Shown piece after piece: positions 1 to 10,609 of a stretch of DNA of 64,000 nucleotides (positions within the stretch are counted from its first letter, which is position 1; each line of letters starts with the position of its first letter). Source of the stretch: Chamaecyparis obtusa. Lineage: Eukaryota > Streptophyta > Pinopsida > Cupressales > Cupressaceae. The notes under the pieces were generated by a model. The model saw nothing but the letters and a program-made list of their open reading frames with translations, did no database searches and was not told the DNA's origin. The position numbers were made by a program, and so were the translations under genes. The DNA is taken from contig BSBK01001536.1 of the NCBI GenBank assembly GCA_027943335.1, forward strand, positions 744,001-808,000, given 5' to 3'.

Positions 1-1202
1 TTTGATCTAATCCAACTAAGAAAACCGATGTAAAAGGTAATGGAGAATAATTTGAATGCACCAGGAAATGAAATAGGAGAAGTGAGTTTTTCATACTCAA
101 ATTCTCGATTGTCAGAATCTCAGAATGACCTATAACTGCATATATGAAACTTAGAGGTTGTAACCTGAGTCTCTGCCAAATTTGAGCTGAAAATACAATA
201 TACAAGAAGAAAATCCCTATGTACCTAGGGCTAGAATGCCAATGGAATTTTGTACTAGATGATTTTGGTTGAATTTTTCTACATCTCTTCGCCTGTGTCT
301 GATCTTTCCAAATTCCATATAATGGCTCCATAACATCTTCTTACATACATAAAAAAGGGGAAGAAGGTTGGCTAAAGGGGTTGGACTTAGTCAAACCCTT
401 GTTTAGGAATCAACCTTGAAAATGAAGGAAATTGCATAAAGAAAGATGAAATAGAAACTAAATCTGAATTGTAAGTCACCTTATACATTGACGACACATT
501 GTTTCTTTGGATGTGTTTATAGTGTTGATGCAATAGCTTGATCTAAAAGGAAATCATGAAATAAATGCCTTGAATGATGGATATGGTAGTTTTCAAACAA
601 TGCTTAATGAAGAAAGAGATTTTTTCTTTGAAGGATTGAAGACTTGGATGCTCAATTATAGATGGAATCTTGAACTCTAATTGCTTGATTGATCATGAAT
701 GCTTGAAACCTTGATAGTAAAGTATTTCACTTTATAATAGATACCAAAATGAGGAGAGATGTGGGGTTTTTATACTCAATCCATCATTTTGGGGGTTAAA
801 AATTAGGCAGGTTGACCATGGGACTAGATCTCCAAAAGGATTATAGTGATAGTAGCCAAAGGATTATTAGGAACATGTATACTTGTGGTGGAATTATCAA
901 GAAAACTGGCCAAAATTTTAGAAAACGGTCAAAGATCATATAGATCAAAGGAGTCTTCTACAGATGAGGATGCTGAAGGAAATTTAGGACTTGCGTCAAC
1001 AAAAGTTAATTCAACTTTTTCATATTCTTCATTCAGATTACTGGGTTCTCTTGGAAGGAATCTACCATAGACATCTCGTCTTCTTCCTCTTTGATGCATG
1101 AAGGTAATTTGACAAACTTTTGAAGCAAATTTAGAACTACAAACTACTATCTAGAAAATAGAAAACTATCTAAAATGACTCAATAAGGTTCTTATCTTGA
1201 CA
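1..1202 (-). other. Interior leader of an LTR retrotransposon, running off the window
   Basis: This stretch lies just past a minus-strand LTR end and primer binding site, so it should be the 5' leader of an element reading leftwards out of the window. I see no conserved coding motif. The short open frames here have no family signature. The assignment rests on position next to the primer site, not on coding content. Confidence 0.4.
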
Positions 1203-1223
1203 CCATCCCTGGCAACGATGCCA
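1203..1223 (-). promoter_or_regulatory. Primer binding site, tRNA-Asp type
   Basis: On the minus strand this reads TGGCATCGTTGCCAGGGATG, close to the TGGCGCCGTTGCCGGGGA primer site known from Athila/Tat-type plant gypsy elements, which is complementary to the 3' end of tRNA-Asp. It begins about five bases after the LTR end. A primer site belongs after a 5' LTR, yet this LTR also follows a pol gene and a polypurine tract. That suggests two elements in tandem sharing one LTR. Confidence 0.65.
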
Positions 1224-1866
1224 AAAATTAACAGCCCCATAATAGGTAATAATAATCATGCCATGACTTCTCCTAAGAATAGTATATTCAAACTAAGTAT
1301 CAATTTCCCTATCATGAAGTGCATTTAAATTTTCAACCCAAGGACGTATACTTTAAATTGGACAGCACGGTTTGTGTACTAAAGTCTCTCATGGAGTCAT
1401 TTTACTTAAGCTCCAGGAAGAAAAATACATGAAAGAGACTTACACTTTTGCTCCAAGAAAGTAAACATAGACGTCTACTAATAAAAATGGTGCTAACAAC
1501 TATAACTTCAATCTTAATCTATTATGTCAACCCAAAAGCATTCACAATGATTATTGCTGCAAATGTTGCAAGAACATACACAGTGTATAGCGTTATAGGA
1601 AAAACTAGTAAATTCTACTTGAACTATTGTAAATGCTCAATCAACTTAATCTAATCTACTCTAATCCACCTTCCAAGTGGGCCTCCTTGGTCATCTTCTG
1701 CTATATATCAACACAAAATGGAACTCAAAATAATTTCTTCATTGTATTTCTAGAAAATTGATTACATTATCATGAAACAACACACAGAACTGGAAAAGTA
1801 ACTTTGCTTCAGATTATAGAAATAATACAACCATATGAATAAATTTCTATGTAACCATAATCTCCC

Positions 1867-1874
1867 TTTATATA
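1867..1874 (-). promoter_or_regulatory. LTR TATA box, left copy
   Basis: The minus strand reads CCTCTATATAAAGGGAG, a good plant TATA box. The same sequence is kept in the right-hand LTR at 27487-27494. It lies about 640 bases before the LTR end, so U3 would be about 3.4 kb and would contain the decayed ORFs. Confidence 0.6.
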
Positions 1875-2261
1875 GAGGATTGATGCTTATTTGAACACAA
1901 AATATAATCTCTAACTAATTCACGCCATAAAGAAAGGAAAGTGCAAGAGTCCATGACAAAATATCATAAAGGCTGCATAACCGCTTCAACAGAACATTGA
2001 TCCCAGAGAAAATATAGTGTAAGTGTGTTCCTATATTTCCTAGAATGATTCTCCCTTCAATTTACTAGGCATGTCCCGCAGTATCATAATGGCTCTCCAT
2101 CATCGTAACTGAGTCTTCCTTTCTCTTCATCAATGCTCGTTGATCCATTCTTTAGTCGCTTCTCTTTCCCTGGCAGGTTAGTAGCATATACATACCTTCA
2201 AGTATTTAACCATTCAACTAATTAAAATATTAGAACACACATTCAAACAATTATATGAAAT

Positions 2262-2267
<6 letters not shown>

Positions 2268-2296
<29 letters not shown>
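2268..2296. repeat. (TA)n microsatellite inside the LTR
   Basis: An uninterrupted TA run of about 29 bases. The equivalent place in the right-hand LTR (about 27089-27099) holds only a short TATATAT tract, so the array expanded in this copy or shrank in the other. Confidence 0.9.
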
Positions 2297-2299
<3 letters not shown>

Positions 2300-2624
2300 T
2301 TTGGCAAAGTATATCAACTATTATCTACCCATGGGTTTTGTTGGTTTTACTATACTTATAGAATGTTCATAAGTTCAAATAATGAAAAGGAATAACAAGT
2401 GTTTTAGAAATTTTTGAAACAAAACATAAAAGTATCATAAAACAAAGACAAATTATTGACCCATCATCTACCCCCTATGAGCATAATGCTTGTCCTCAAG
2501 TATTGCATTTCTTAGCTATTCCTCGGAACTCCCAAACTTTAGTCTTTCCTCTTCTCTTGCTCTTGAAAGTGTAATAGAATCCTCTGGTCTTTTCCCATTA
2601 ATCCACCCTATAATCTTCCTAAAG

Positions 2625-3351
2625 CTAATCTATCTTTCTAGCATTAACATCATACAAAGGCCACATGAGCATTAGTGGCTGAAATGTCAAAGGACACCAA
2701 AGCTCACGCTGAATTTTCCTTTTCAATTGCATGTACTTGGGTTCCCTATTCATTGTTGCTTCAAGGTTGAGAGGGCTATGTGGCTCTGATTTTTTGAAAG
2801 CCTCTAGCAACCTATTCCATCTATTTCTAACACCTATTAGGGATCGCTAGAAGGTAAAATAGGGCATTCCCTAATATTCTTTGTAAACTTTTTTTCTAAC
2901 TGAAAAAATTATATCCCTAGTTTCTGCTTTTATCCTTCCATAAGTGAGATTTAACCAGTCCCTTAGTAAAACATCAAGCTTTCTACTTTTAGCCCTTAAG
3001 AGCAACTTTTTTTTATCTCTCTTGATCTCTATAAGCATCCAATTGTCTGTCATAATTAGTTTCATTGTGCATCCATGACATTAGGGCCTTTAGATATTTA
3101 TCTCCAATATAAAGTAGAGGATTTCGATCAGTTTCTTAAGGAATAATAAAATTATGGAGGTAAAGTTCACAAAGTAGATTTTGTTGCCAAGTAGGAAGGG
3201 ATTGGTAGAGACCATAGAATTCTTGAGCTGTTTTAAACTCTGACTCTTTATCTTTAATGGTCATCATTAACTGAAACAAAAGAAATTGTTCTTTTAAACA
3301 TATTGCACAGACCCTGGGAGGAGGCCTACAGGCAATGATCTGATCGGCCAA
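2625..3351 (-). pseudogene. Continuation of the LTR-borne ORF, heavily decayed
   Basis: Three short open pieces (3136-3351, 2871-3065, 2625-2810) follow the basic region in the same order as in the right-hand copy, where similar peptides occur at about 26040-26760. Shared landmarks include a frame with YGRIK followed by VRKKVYKEY, and another with PLNLEATMN. The order suggests one protein of several hundred residues originally. No known domain recognised. Confidence 0.45.
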
Positions 3352-3665
3352 ATTTAAGCATGGTCCATTTTTTGCTTCTTCCTTTGCATTTGTTCTTTCA
3401 AATCTTCTATTTCCTCCCTTTGGTCATCAATTTCTTTTTGCATTTTCTTTCTTTCTTCTTTCCAAAGAGTCTTTTTAAATACAAACTAATTATACAAATT
3501 GAAAATAATGGACCGAAGAGTAGGTGGGCCAAACTCTATAAGTTAAGGCTTCTTCTTTTCCTTACAAGCTTTCTCTAAATAATTAGTTAACCAGGTTCTT
3601 TTAAAGGGCACAATAGAATTCTTGGAACAGGAGTGAGCTGATGGTCGAGCCAATTAAGGTTCTTC

Positions 3666-4880
3666 CTACTTGTCTTCCTGAATTGTTTGATGCATTCCCT
3701 TAGGATCACTCTGTTGTTGAGGTGGCTCCTGGTCAGTACTTTCGGGCTGATTACTGAGTGATTCATTTGAATTTTTGAAATTTTCTAGAACATTTGTTTG
3801 TGTTTGGGAACTATCTAAAATTTGATCAATGTGGTGTTCACTGGTAGGTTTATCTAAGGAAACAAATTGGCCATCTAGAGGAATATGTGGAATTTTCCCT
3901 CTCATCCGAGAGCTTCTCTGAAAAGGAGTCTCTGTAACCTCTACTACTTTCTTTCTAACAGATTTCTTCGATCTCTTTGTTGCAGGAGTCGGTTTCTTTT
4001 TCTTATTTCTAAAAACTGTAGGCTTTTGGGGTTCATTTTCATCCTGGGGAACTGAAGTTCCTTCATCAATTTTTCTTTTCCCTTTTTTTGGGGAAGAAGT
4101 AGGTACATTTTCCACTAGAGTAGTGAGAGGTTCAGCTTCCCTAAGATTTTTAGGTTCTCCTTAACTGGTTGTTTCAGCAGTTGGTTCAGAGGGAACATCA
4201 CTCTCATGGATAGGTTGTTCAACAAGGTCATTCTGTGGATGCAAAGTCTTGTTTTGAACAAATTCATCCCAGGTTGAGATACATCCCTCAGAGACCTCTC
4301 AATAAGAAATTTAATTAGAGCATGGTGGGTAACAATTTTTTTTTTCTTTTTGGGTTTCTTCGGCACCAATACTCAACATATTATAAAGAAAGTTTGGAAT
4401 ATTGATTGGAGAATTATGCTCGAGATAACTAAGCAATTTAAAATGATGTGCATGAAAATGAGAAAACCTTCCTTCACAAGTGAGGTAAATTATAATATGT
4501 GTTGTTAACTCATCAAATGGGGAAGGAAGGGACACACGCCTATAGCCTTGTTTGTTCACCTCTAATGGAGGGTCTGTAGACAGGATAAACTAAGACCGAG
4601 CTGACCTAGCATCATGTTCATTAGGATAATGCTCACCAATTGCACGAAACCTAGTTACTTTTTCTATGTATTCCTTTGTTTCCAAGACTATCAAGCCCCA
4701 CACATTTTCTTCTCCTTCTTCAAAAGTATTCATAAATTGGGTGGCTACCTCCTCGTCAAATTCTATCAATTTTAAGAAATACCCAAGCTACGCACAAGCA
4801 TGAAATCTCTGAACTAATTCTACATCTGTAAGAAAAATGATGTGAACCACTGGTTCATGGCGCATTAACTATCAGCCCAT
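3666..4880 (-). pseudogene. Decayed ORF inside the LTR (U3), N-terminal and basic regions
   Basis: The frame breaks into overlapping open pieces at 4311-4559, 4115-4369 and 3666-4115, with more decayed sequence of the same protein up to about 4880. The first part matches the right-hand LTR copy (13184-13926), including the stretch around EHYPNE and DARSARS. The last piece is 149 residues, low in hydrophobics, with lysine-rich blocks such as KKGKRK and RNKKKKPTP that resemble nuclear localisation signals, and an acidic, glutamine-rich tail. I recognise no zinc knuckle, protease or polymerase motif. The N-terminal part has the flavour of the gag-like plant transposon proteins often found in repeat-derived annotations, but I cannot name the domain. 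Several frameshifts make it non-functional. Confidence 0.55.
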
Positions 4881-5294
4881 TATTCCAAATGATTTCTCCA
4901 TATTCTTTCTACAATTTGTCAATTACAATTTTTTTGCTTCTGAAATTTCCCAATTCCCTAATCTCCTCTGAAATACCTTGAAATTCAGCTCCTAATTGCA
5001 TCTTAAACTATGAATTCCCTTGCAATCTCTATGTTACATTTTTTAAAATGATAATAATGGTGCTTATGGAAAGGAATTATAGTTTTAAATTCAATTAAAT
5101 TTCACATACTTTGATTATGTCATCTTAGGGTTACATCAAATCAGAAATCAGAGACAATTTGGAAATTGGGGTACGATACTTGTTATGAAACATAAAAGAC
5201 TTAATAAAATATAATATAAGTACAAATTTGAAAAGACAAGAAATCTTGTAAGGAATGATGGATAAGAAAATAGTGACTTGGAGAAATTAATACA

Positions 5295-5308
5295 CTTCCC
5301 TGCCCCCT
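5295..5308 (-). other. Polypurine tract of the gypsy element
   Basis: On the minus strand AGGGGGCAGGGAAG directly precedes the LTR start TGTATTAA. This is the expected plus-strand primer position and fixes the LTR boundary at 5294. Confidence 0.75.
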
Positions 5309-5799
5309 ACAAAATAAAGACAAGTGTCCACACTTGTCATACGAAGCATGAGGTAGGAAATTGGTGTAATGTCATATTTTAAATAAGTGTAGTATTAAAT
5401 ATAATAATCTAAATGTATGAACTAAAAGTGGAAAATATTAAATTGTTGTACCTATCATTATGTTGCGACATGCACAAATGTGTGACAAAAATGGAAAATT
5501 TCATCATAGGATCGAGTGTTGAGAATGACACAACTACTGATATGGCAATTATTGAAAGCAAAGAAAATAGAAATGTGATGACATGGAGAATGGGTGGATG
5601 GAAGGTAGAGAAATGGGGTGGGATGGAAAGGAGAATTTAGAAAATGAATGGAGAAAGAAACTTCATTATAAATGAAGTGTTTATTATGAGCATACCCGAA
5701 AGAAATTAGGGTGAAGCTGTAGGAGGAAGGTTGGCACCTTCTGCTGTAGGAAGTACTACCTTTTGTGATTATGGAGAATTGTCACTGAATTATTGTAGG
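5309..5799 (-). other. 3' untranslated interior of the gypsy element
   Basis: Between the integrase stop codon and the polypurine tract there are about 490 bases with no conserved coding sequence. A 75-codon open frame on the plus strand (5413-5640) has no family signature and is not called. Confidence 0.5.
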
Positions 5800-7469
5800 A
5801 AATGATCCTTGGTCTGTGCCTGATGGTATAGATGAAGTCTATGACCATTTACCAATAGTTTGAAATGAACAGGATCGATAGTGGATAATTGTACTGCTCC
5901 ATTGTTGAAGACATGATCTATTTCGTAGGGTCCTAGCCACTATGTTAATAACTTGTCAGGTATTTCTTGAAACCGTGAATCAAATAGTAATGCCCAGTCA
6001 CCTACAGAGAAGTGTTTGTTCTTTATGTGTGATTCATGCCACTTATTCCTCTATTTTTTGACTATCTTTGTTCTCTCCAAAGCGGATTTTCTCATCTCAT
6101 CTAAAGAGTTGAGGTGGACAAGGCGGTCTCGCTGTGTTGTAGGAAGATCAAAGTTGAGCTTCAGGGCAATGCACAATGTTTTATGTGCAAATTCAATGGG
6201 AAACATTGTTGTTTTTCCATAAAGCATTTCAAAAGGAGTGAATCATGTTGTTTTCTTCCATGTTGTTATGTAAGCCCATACTACTTCTGGAAGGCGGTTG
6301 CTCCAATCTCGGTGATTTAGTTGAACTGATTTGGTAAGAATAGCTTCAATTTCTCTATTGGTAACTTCCACCTGACCATTTTCTTGAGGATGGTAGGGAT
6401 TGGACTTCCTATCTTTGATATTGTACTCATTCATAAGTTTCGTGATTAGGGTTGATGTGAATTGTGCTCCTTGATCTGTAATTACTACCTCTCTGTGCAC
6501 ACCATAGCGGGTAAATATTTATTCATATAGGAATTCAGCCACTTTGTTATCACATGCATGCTTCATTGCTTTGACTTCAACCCATTTGGTGACATAGTCT
6601 GTGCAAACTAGAATGTATGATTTACCATTAGAGGGTGGGTCAATAGAACCAATAAAATCCATGCCCCATTTATCAAATGGTGTGACCACCACTTGTGGAT
6701 TTAGAGGCATTTCATATGTCTTTGTAGGATGACCCATCCATTGACATTTATCACATATCCTAGTGTAGTTTGTTGCATCCTTATGAAGTGTAGGCCAGTA
6801 ATAACAAGTTGTCAATATTTTCATAGTTGTCCTTTTAGCTGTAAAGTGTTTTTCATAGGGCTCATCATGACAAGTGTGAAGGATGTCATAAGTCTCATCC
6901 TCACGTACACATCTCTGCATGACTTGGTCTGGACCAGTATAAAATAATATGTTATCAATCCAGGAAAATTGAAAACTTTTCTCAATGAGAAGTTTTCTAT
7001 CCTTAGGAGAAAAATGTGTAGGAATCTTGTTAGCTGCAAGGTAATTCTCTATATCAGCATACCATAGGCTTTTGACTGTAATATGAAACAAATTCTTATC
7101 AAGGAATGTATCATTTATCATAGAATTGTTAGTGTCATCATTATGGGGCCTTGATAAATAACCAGCCACAACATTAGCTTTACCTGGTTTGTCAATGATT
7201 GTTAGATCAAATTCCTATAACAACAAAAGCCATCTTGCTAACCTGCCTGAGATGGAAGATTTGTTCATAAGATATTTTATGGCAGCATGGTCAGTATGAA
7301 CAAAGATTGGGTATCTTGTAATATAATGACAGAATTTATTCAAAGCATAGACAACGACTAGCAATTTTTTTTTAGTGACTATATAATTGAGCTATGGTCC
7401 ATGTAAACTCTTGTTGATATAGTAAATGGCATTTTCAAGTTTATTGGCTTTCTGACCTAAGATTGCTCC
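5800..7469 (-). pseudogene. Gypsy pol, RNase H and integrase part
   Basis: Reading leftwards, the first part matches the Ty3/gypsy RNase H end (HTDHAAIKYLM, then a GKANVVAGYLSRP-type linker). Integrase follows. Its zinc-binding HHCC region runs through HTCHDEPYEKHF and CDKCQWMG. The catalytic core has WGMDFIG with the first Asp, VVITDQGAQF with the second, and PYHPQENGQVEVTNREI with the Glu. The C-terminal part ends on a TAA at 5800-5802 after LVNGHRLHLYHQAQ. In-frame stops near 6520, 6241, 6050 and 5950 break it. It was continuous with the protease-RT part at 10610-12668 before the 7475-10604 insertion. The motifs are typical of the Tat/Athila clade. Confidence 0.88.
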
Positions 7470-7474
7470 TATTG

Positions 7475-8532
7475 TGATGCAGTCAAGGATGGAGAATCCA
7501 ATTAAGGATGGTCCAAACTTGTAGCCAACACCAAGACAATGGAATAACACATCACCAAACAAGATCTGAAAGAAAACATATATCTTTATTCATCAACTAA
7601 CTAATTACATGCAATGTGTCAGGTTATAAGGCCTTCCCAGTTATGACCAAAGACAATGCAAGAAACAATTCTAAAAGATCACGCAAGATCCAACATACTT
7701 ATCCTCAGCTAGCCCAGGTCTGCAACACAACAAGACACTAGTAGGCACTCCAAGAAAGATATAAACTTGTGCTCGTAAGCCACCAAGAAATCTTCTTGTT
7801 CCTCAGCTCGCAAGCTACTAACTCTACTACACTTCTACCACCAGATCTACTCTCACAAATCTACCCCCTAAACAACTACCCAAGCACCCCTTAAATACTA
7901 ATCCAAGCCACAAGTCAGCTGGATGAAACAATTAGCTCCTACAAATAAATATTAAATGCCAAAACATGGTCAGATCTCAAATAGCCTTACAATAAAAAAT
8001 TCTCCAAGTCGGCCTCCAGATCCACATAGGAGAATGAAACACACTAGATCTAGGTCCCCACATGTCCAACGGTTAATCCATAACTCGAGGAACGTGACCC
8101 AAATTAAATGTACTAGTTAGCCAAGCTGATTCACCAAGAACATTTGTCGGTAATCTAAACTACTGAGCGCCAGGAAATATACCGAGTGAACATACCAACT
8201 GAGCTCCACAAGCATTACCAAGTACTAGCTATATCGAGTCTCCTTCAATGACCAAGCTCCCATTAGCAATCGAGTCCTCCAGTGATCGAGCAACAGACAT
8301 GAACACCGAGACCCCATTGGTAACCGAGTACCGAGCAACAAAACACCAAGTCACCGAGTGACCAACATCAACCGAGATCCACAAGAACTTCCAACTAAGA
8401 ATCACCATCAAGACCGAGAAACTCTAGTCTTCTACCAAAATCACCATCCAAGTAACTGAACTCCACAAGACAGTTACCGAGACTGCCAGAATCTTCAGGC
8501 ACCGAGTAATAAGCCAGGATGCCACTACATCA
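7475..8532 (-). repeat. 3' LTR of the non-autonomous element
   Basis: Direct repeat of 9532-10604 with scattered substitutions and small indels. About 350 bases of its U3 side (8150-8515) are dense in ACCGAG and near variants. The outer terminus is TGATGCAGT. The inner terminus reads ACTACATCA, with one change from the other copy. Confidence 0.93.
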
Positions 8533-9517
8533 AACTCCTGGGGTACAAAGAAAAGTGTGTCCCACACTTTCTCACCAAAGGGAACATCTAAAAACCACCA
8601 ACTCCACTTCATCTTCACCAAAGGTTTCCACTCCATCACAGGAAAGAGAACCAATCTGCAACTCAACCAATCGGCATGTTCAAGAACAAGAACAAACTAA
8701 ACCTTCAACTCATCACTAAGCATCAAGGAAGAATCCCATCTTAGAATCTCATCACAAGACTTATCACTGTCAACCAGTGAATCTAGTCTGTAACCAGCAA
8801 ACAACCTCTACACCTCAACACCAAAAAAAAGCATGTCGATAACACCATCATCACAGAGGTGTTCAGCAATAGGTAACTCTTCACCAACAATAGTCTAATC
8901 AAGAACAACCAGATGCTCTGCAATTTCTATGTCAGGCACAATCGATTGAACATGAAAACCAATCTCCTCACCAGCCTCAACAAGGTCAATAACATTGTCG
9001 GTAAGCACAAGTAACTCAACAACAACCACAAGTTGCTCTACAGGTTTCATGGCAGAATCTACCAACTGACCATCAAAACCAATTTTACATGTTTCCACAT
9101 GTCTTCTCTCTTGGACCAATCTTCTAACAAACCAGACAATTTTCCTTCGGATAGGCATGCTCCAACTCCGGTAAGCTCTACAAAGCTCATCAACACTTTC
9201 CTTTGCAAGGTTCTTAACTCGGTTCAGCAATCCCGCTTCCAATCAAAAAAACCTCTTAGAAATATTCATCTCCACCACATCACAAAGATCTGCAATCACA
9301 CCAGGGTTCAATCCTCTTGGAGACATCTCCAAAGATCTTCGAAAACCCTCTGCAATAAACCTAACACCAACCACCTTGTGACAACCTTCAAGTTGTATTC
9401 AAGTCAGATCGCAACCTGCCACCTCGCATGAACAACTATGGAAAGATTTCACAAGTTCGGCGCCACAGATATGCAACTTAGATTGTGCACAATCTCTTCA
9501 CCAACAAGATCAACTCA
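8533..9517 (-). other. Interior of the non-autonomous element
   Basis: About 1 kb between the LTRs. The longest sense-strand open frame is 115 codons at 8895-9242, rich in Val, Glu and Arg, with no known motif. A plus-strand frame of 132 codons (9033-9431) overlaps it on the wrong strand. No gag, protease, RT or integrase motif is visible. The tract before the 3' LTR is a poor polypurine tract. Confidence 0.6.
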
Positions 9518-9529
9518 GCTCTGATACCA
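9518..9529 (-). promoter_or_regulatory. Primer binding site for initiator tRNA-Met
   Basis: On the minus strand TGGTATCAGAGC starts two bases after the LTR end. This is the standard plant initiator tRNA-Met primer site and gives the element its orientation. Confidence 0.9.
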
Positions 9530-9531
9530 CC

Positions 9532-10604
9532 TGACATAGTCAAGGATGGAGAATCCAATTAAGGATGGTCCAAACTTGCATCCAACACTTGCACAGTAGA
9601 ATAACACAACACCAAACAAGATCTGAAAGAAACTATATATCTTTATTCATCAACTAACTTATTACATGCAATGTGTCAGGCTATAAGGCCTTCCTAGTTA
9701 CGGCCAAATATAATGCAAGAAATAGTTCTATGAGATCACGCAGGATCCAACACACTTATCCTTAGCTAGCCTAGGTTTGCAACACAATGGGATACTGGTA
9801 GGCACTCCAAGAAAGATCTAAAATTGTGCTCGCAAGCCACCAAGCAATCTTCTTGTTCCTAAGCTCGCAAGCTACTAACTCTGCTACACTTCTACCACCA
9901 GATCTACTCTCACAAATATGCCCCCTAAACAACTACCCAAGCACCCCTTAAATACTAATCCAAGCCACAAGTTGGCTAGGTGAAACAATTAACTCCAAAT
10001 AAATATTAAATGCCAAAACAAGGTTAGCTCTCAAATAGCTTTACAATAAATAAATTCTCCAAGTCAACCTCCAGATCCACATAGGAGAATGCAACATGCC
10101 AAATCTAGGTCCCCACATGTCCAATGGTCAATCTATAACTCGCGGAATGTGACCCAAATTAAATGCACCAGTCGGCCAAGCCGATTCACCAAGAACATAT
10201 GTCGATAATCCAAAGTACCGAGCGCCAAGAAATATACCAAGCAAACACACTAACTGAGCTCCACAAGCATTATCGAGCACCAGCTATGTTGAGTCTCCTT
10301 CAATGACCGAGCTCCCATCAGCGACTAAGTCCTCCAGCGACCGAGCCACTTTAGCGACCGAGCAATAGACATGAACACCAAGACCCCATCGGTAACCAAG
10401 CACTAAGTAACAAAACACCAAGTCACCGAGTGACCAACATCAACCAAGATCCACCAGAACTTCCAACCAAGAATCACCATAAAGATCGAGAAACTCCAGT
10501 CTTCTACCAAAATCACCAGCCAAGTAACCGAACTCCACCAGATAGTTACCGAGACTGCCATAATCTTCAGGCACTGAGCAATAAGCTAGGATGCTACTGC
10601 ATCA
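9532..10604 (-). repeat. 5' LTR of the non-autonomous element
   Basis: Second copy of the LTR, preceding the primer site on the minus strand. It ends with ACTGCATCA at 10604 and carries the same ACCGAG-rich tract (about 10200-10575). The inner end reads TGACATAG where the other copy has TGATGCAG, so it has diverged since insertion. Confidence 0.93.
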
Positions 10605-10609
10605 TATTG

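Larger units (their letters stand above)
1229..5294 (-). mobile_element. 4.07-kb LTR of a Tat/Athila-like gypsy element, left copy
   Basis: The minus-strand LTR starts with TGTATTAATTT at 5294, directly after a polypurine tract, and ends near 1229, five bases before a tRNA-Asp-type primer site. The same sequence recurs in opposite orientation at 12815-28133 once an 11.28-kb insertion is removed, giving closely similar lengths (4066 against about 4033 bp). It holds decayed reading frames in its upstream two thirds, then a TA microsatellite, a TATA box near 1867-1874 and a noncoding end. The ORFs therefore lie in U3. The exact 3' end is uncertain by a few bases because the copies differ there (GTTAA here, GTTCA in the right copy). 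Confidence 0.75.
7475..10604 (-). mobile_element. Non-autonomous LTR retrotransposon inserted in the gypsy pol gene
   Basis: A 3130-bp element flanked by the 5-bp duplication TATTG (7470-7474 and 10605-10609). Its two LTRs (7475-8532 and 9532-10604) have 9-bp terminal inverted repeats TGATGCAGT/ACTGCATCA. The minus strand is the sense strand, because a TGGTATCAGAGC primer site for initiator tRNA-Met follows the LTR at 9532. The 1-kb interior lacks gag and pol, so mobilisation must have used another element's proteins. Size and layout fit a LARD-type element. It disrupts the gypsy coding sequence between RT and RNase H, so it is younger than the host element. Confidence 0.93.

Noticed and set aside
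9033..9431. 132-codon plus-strand frame in the LARD
   Set aside because: Antisense to the element as oriented by its primer site, overlaps another frame, and has no motif.
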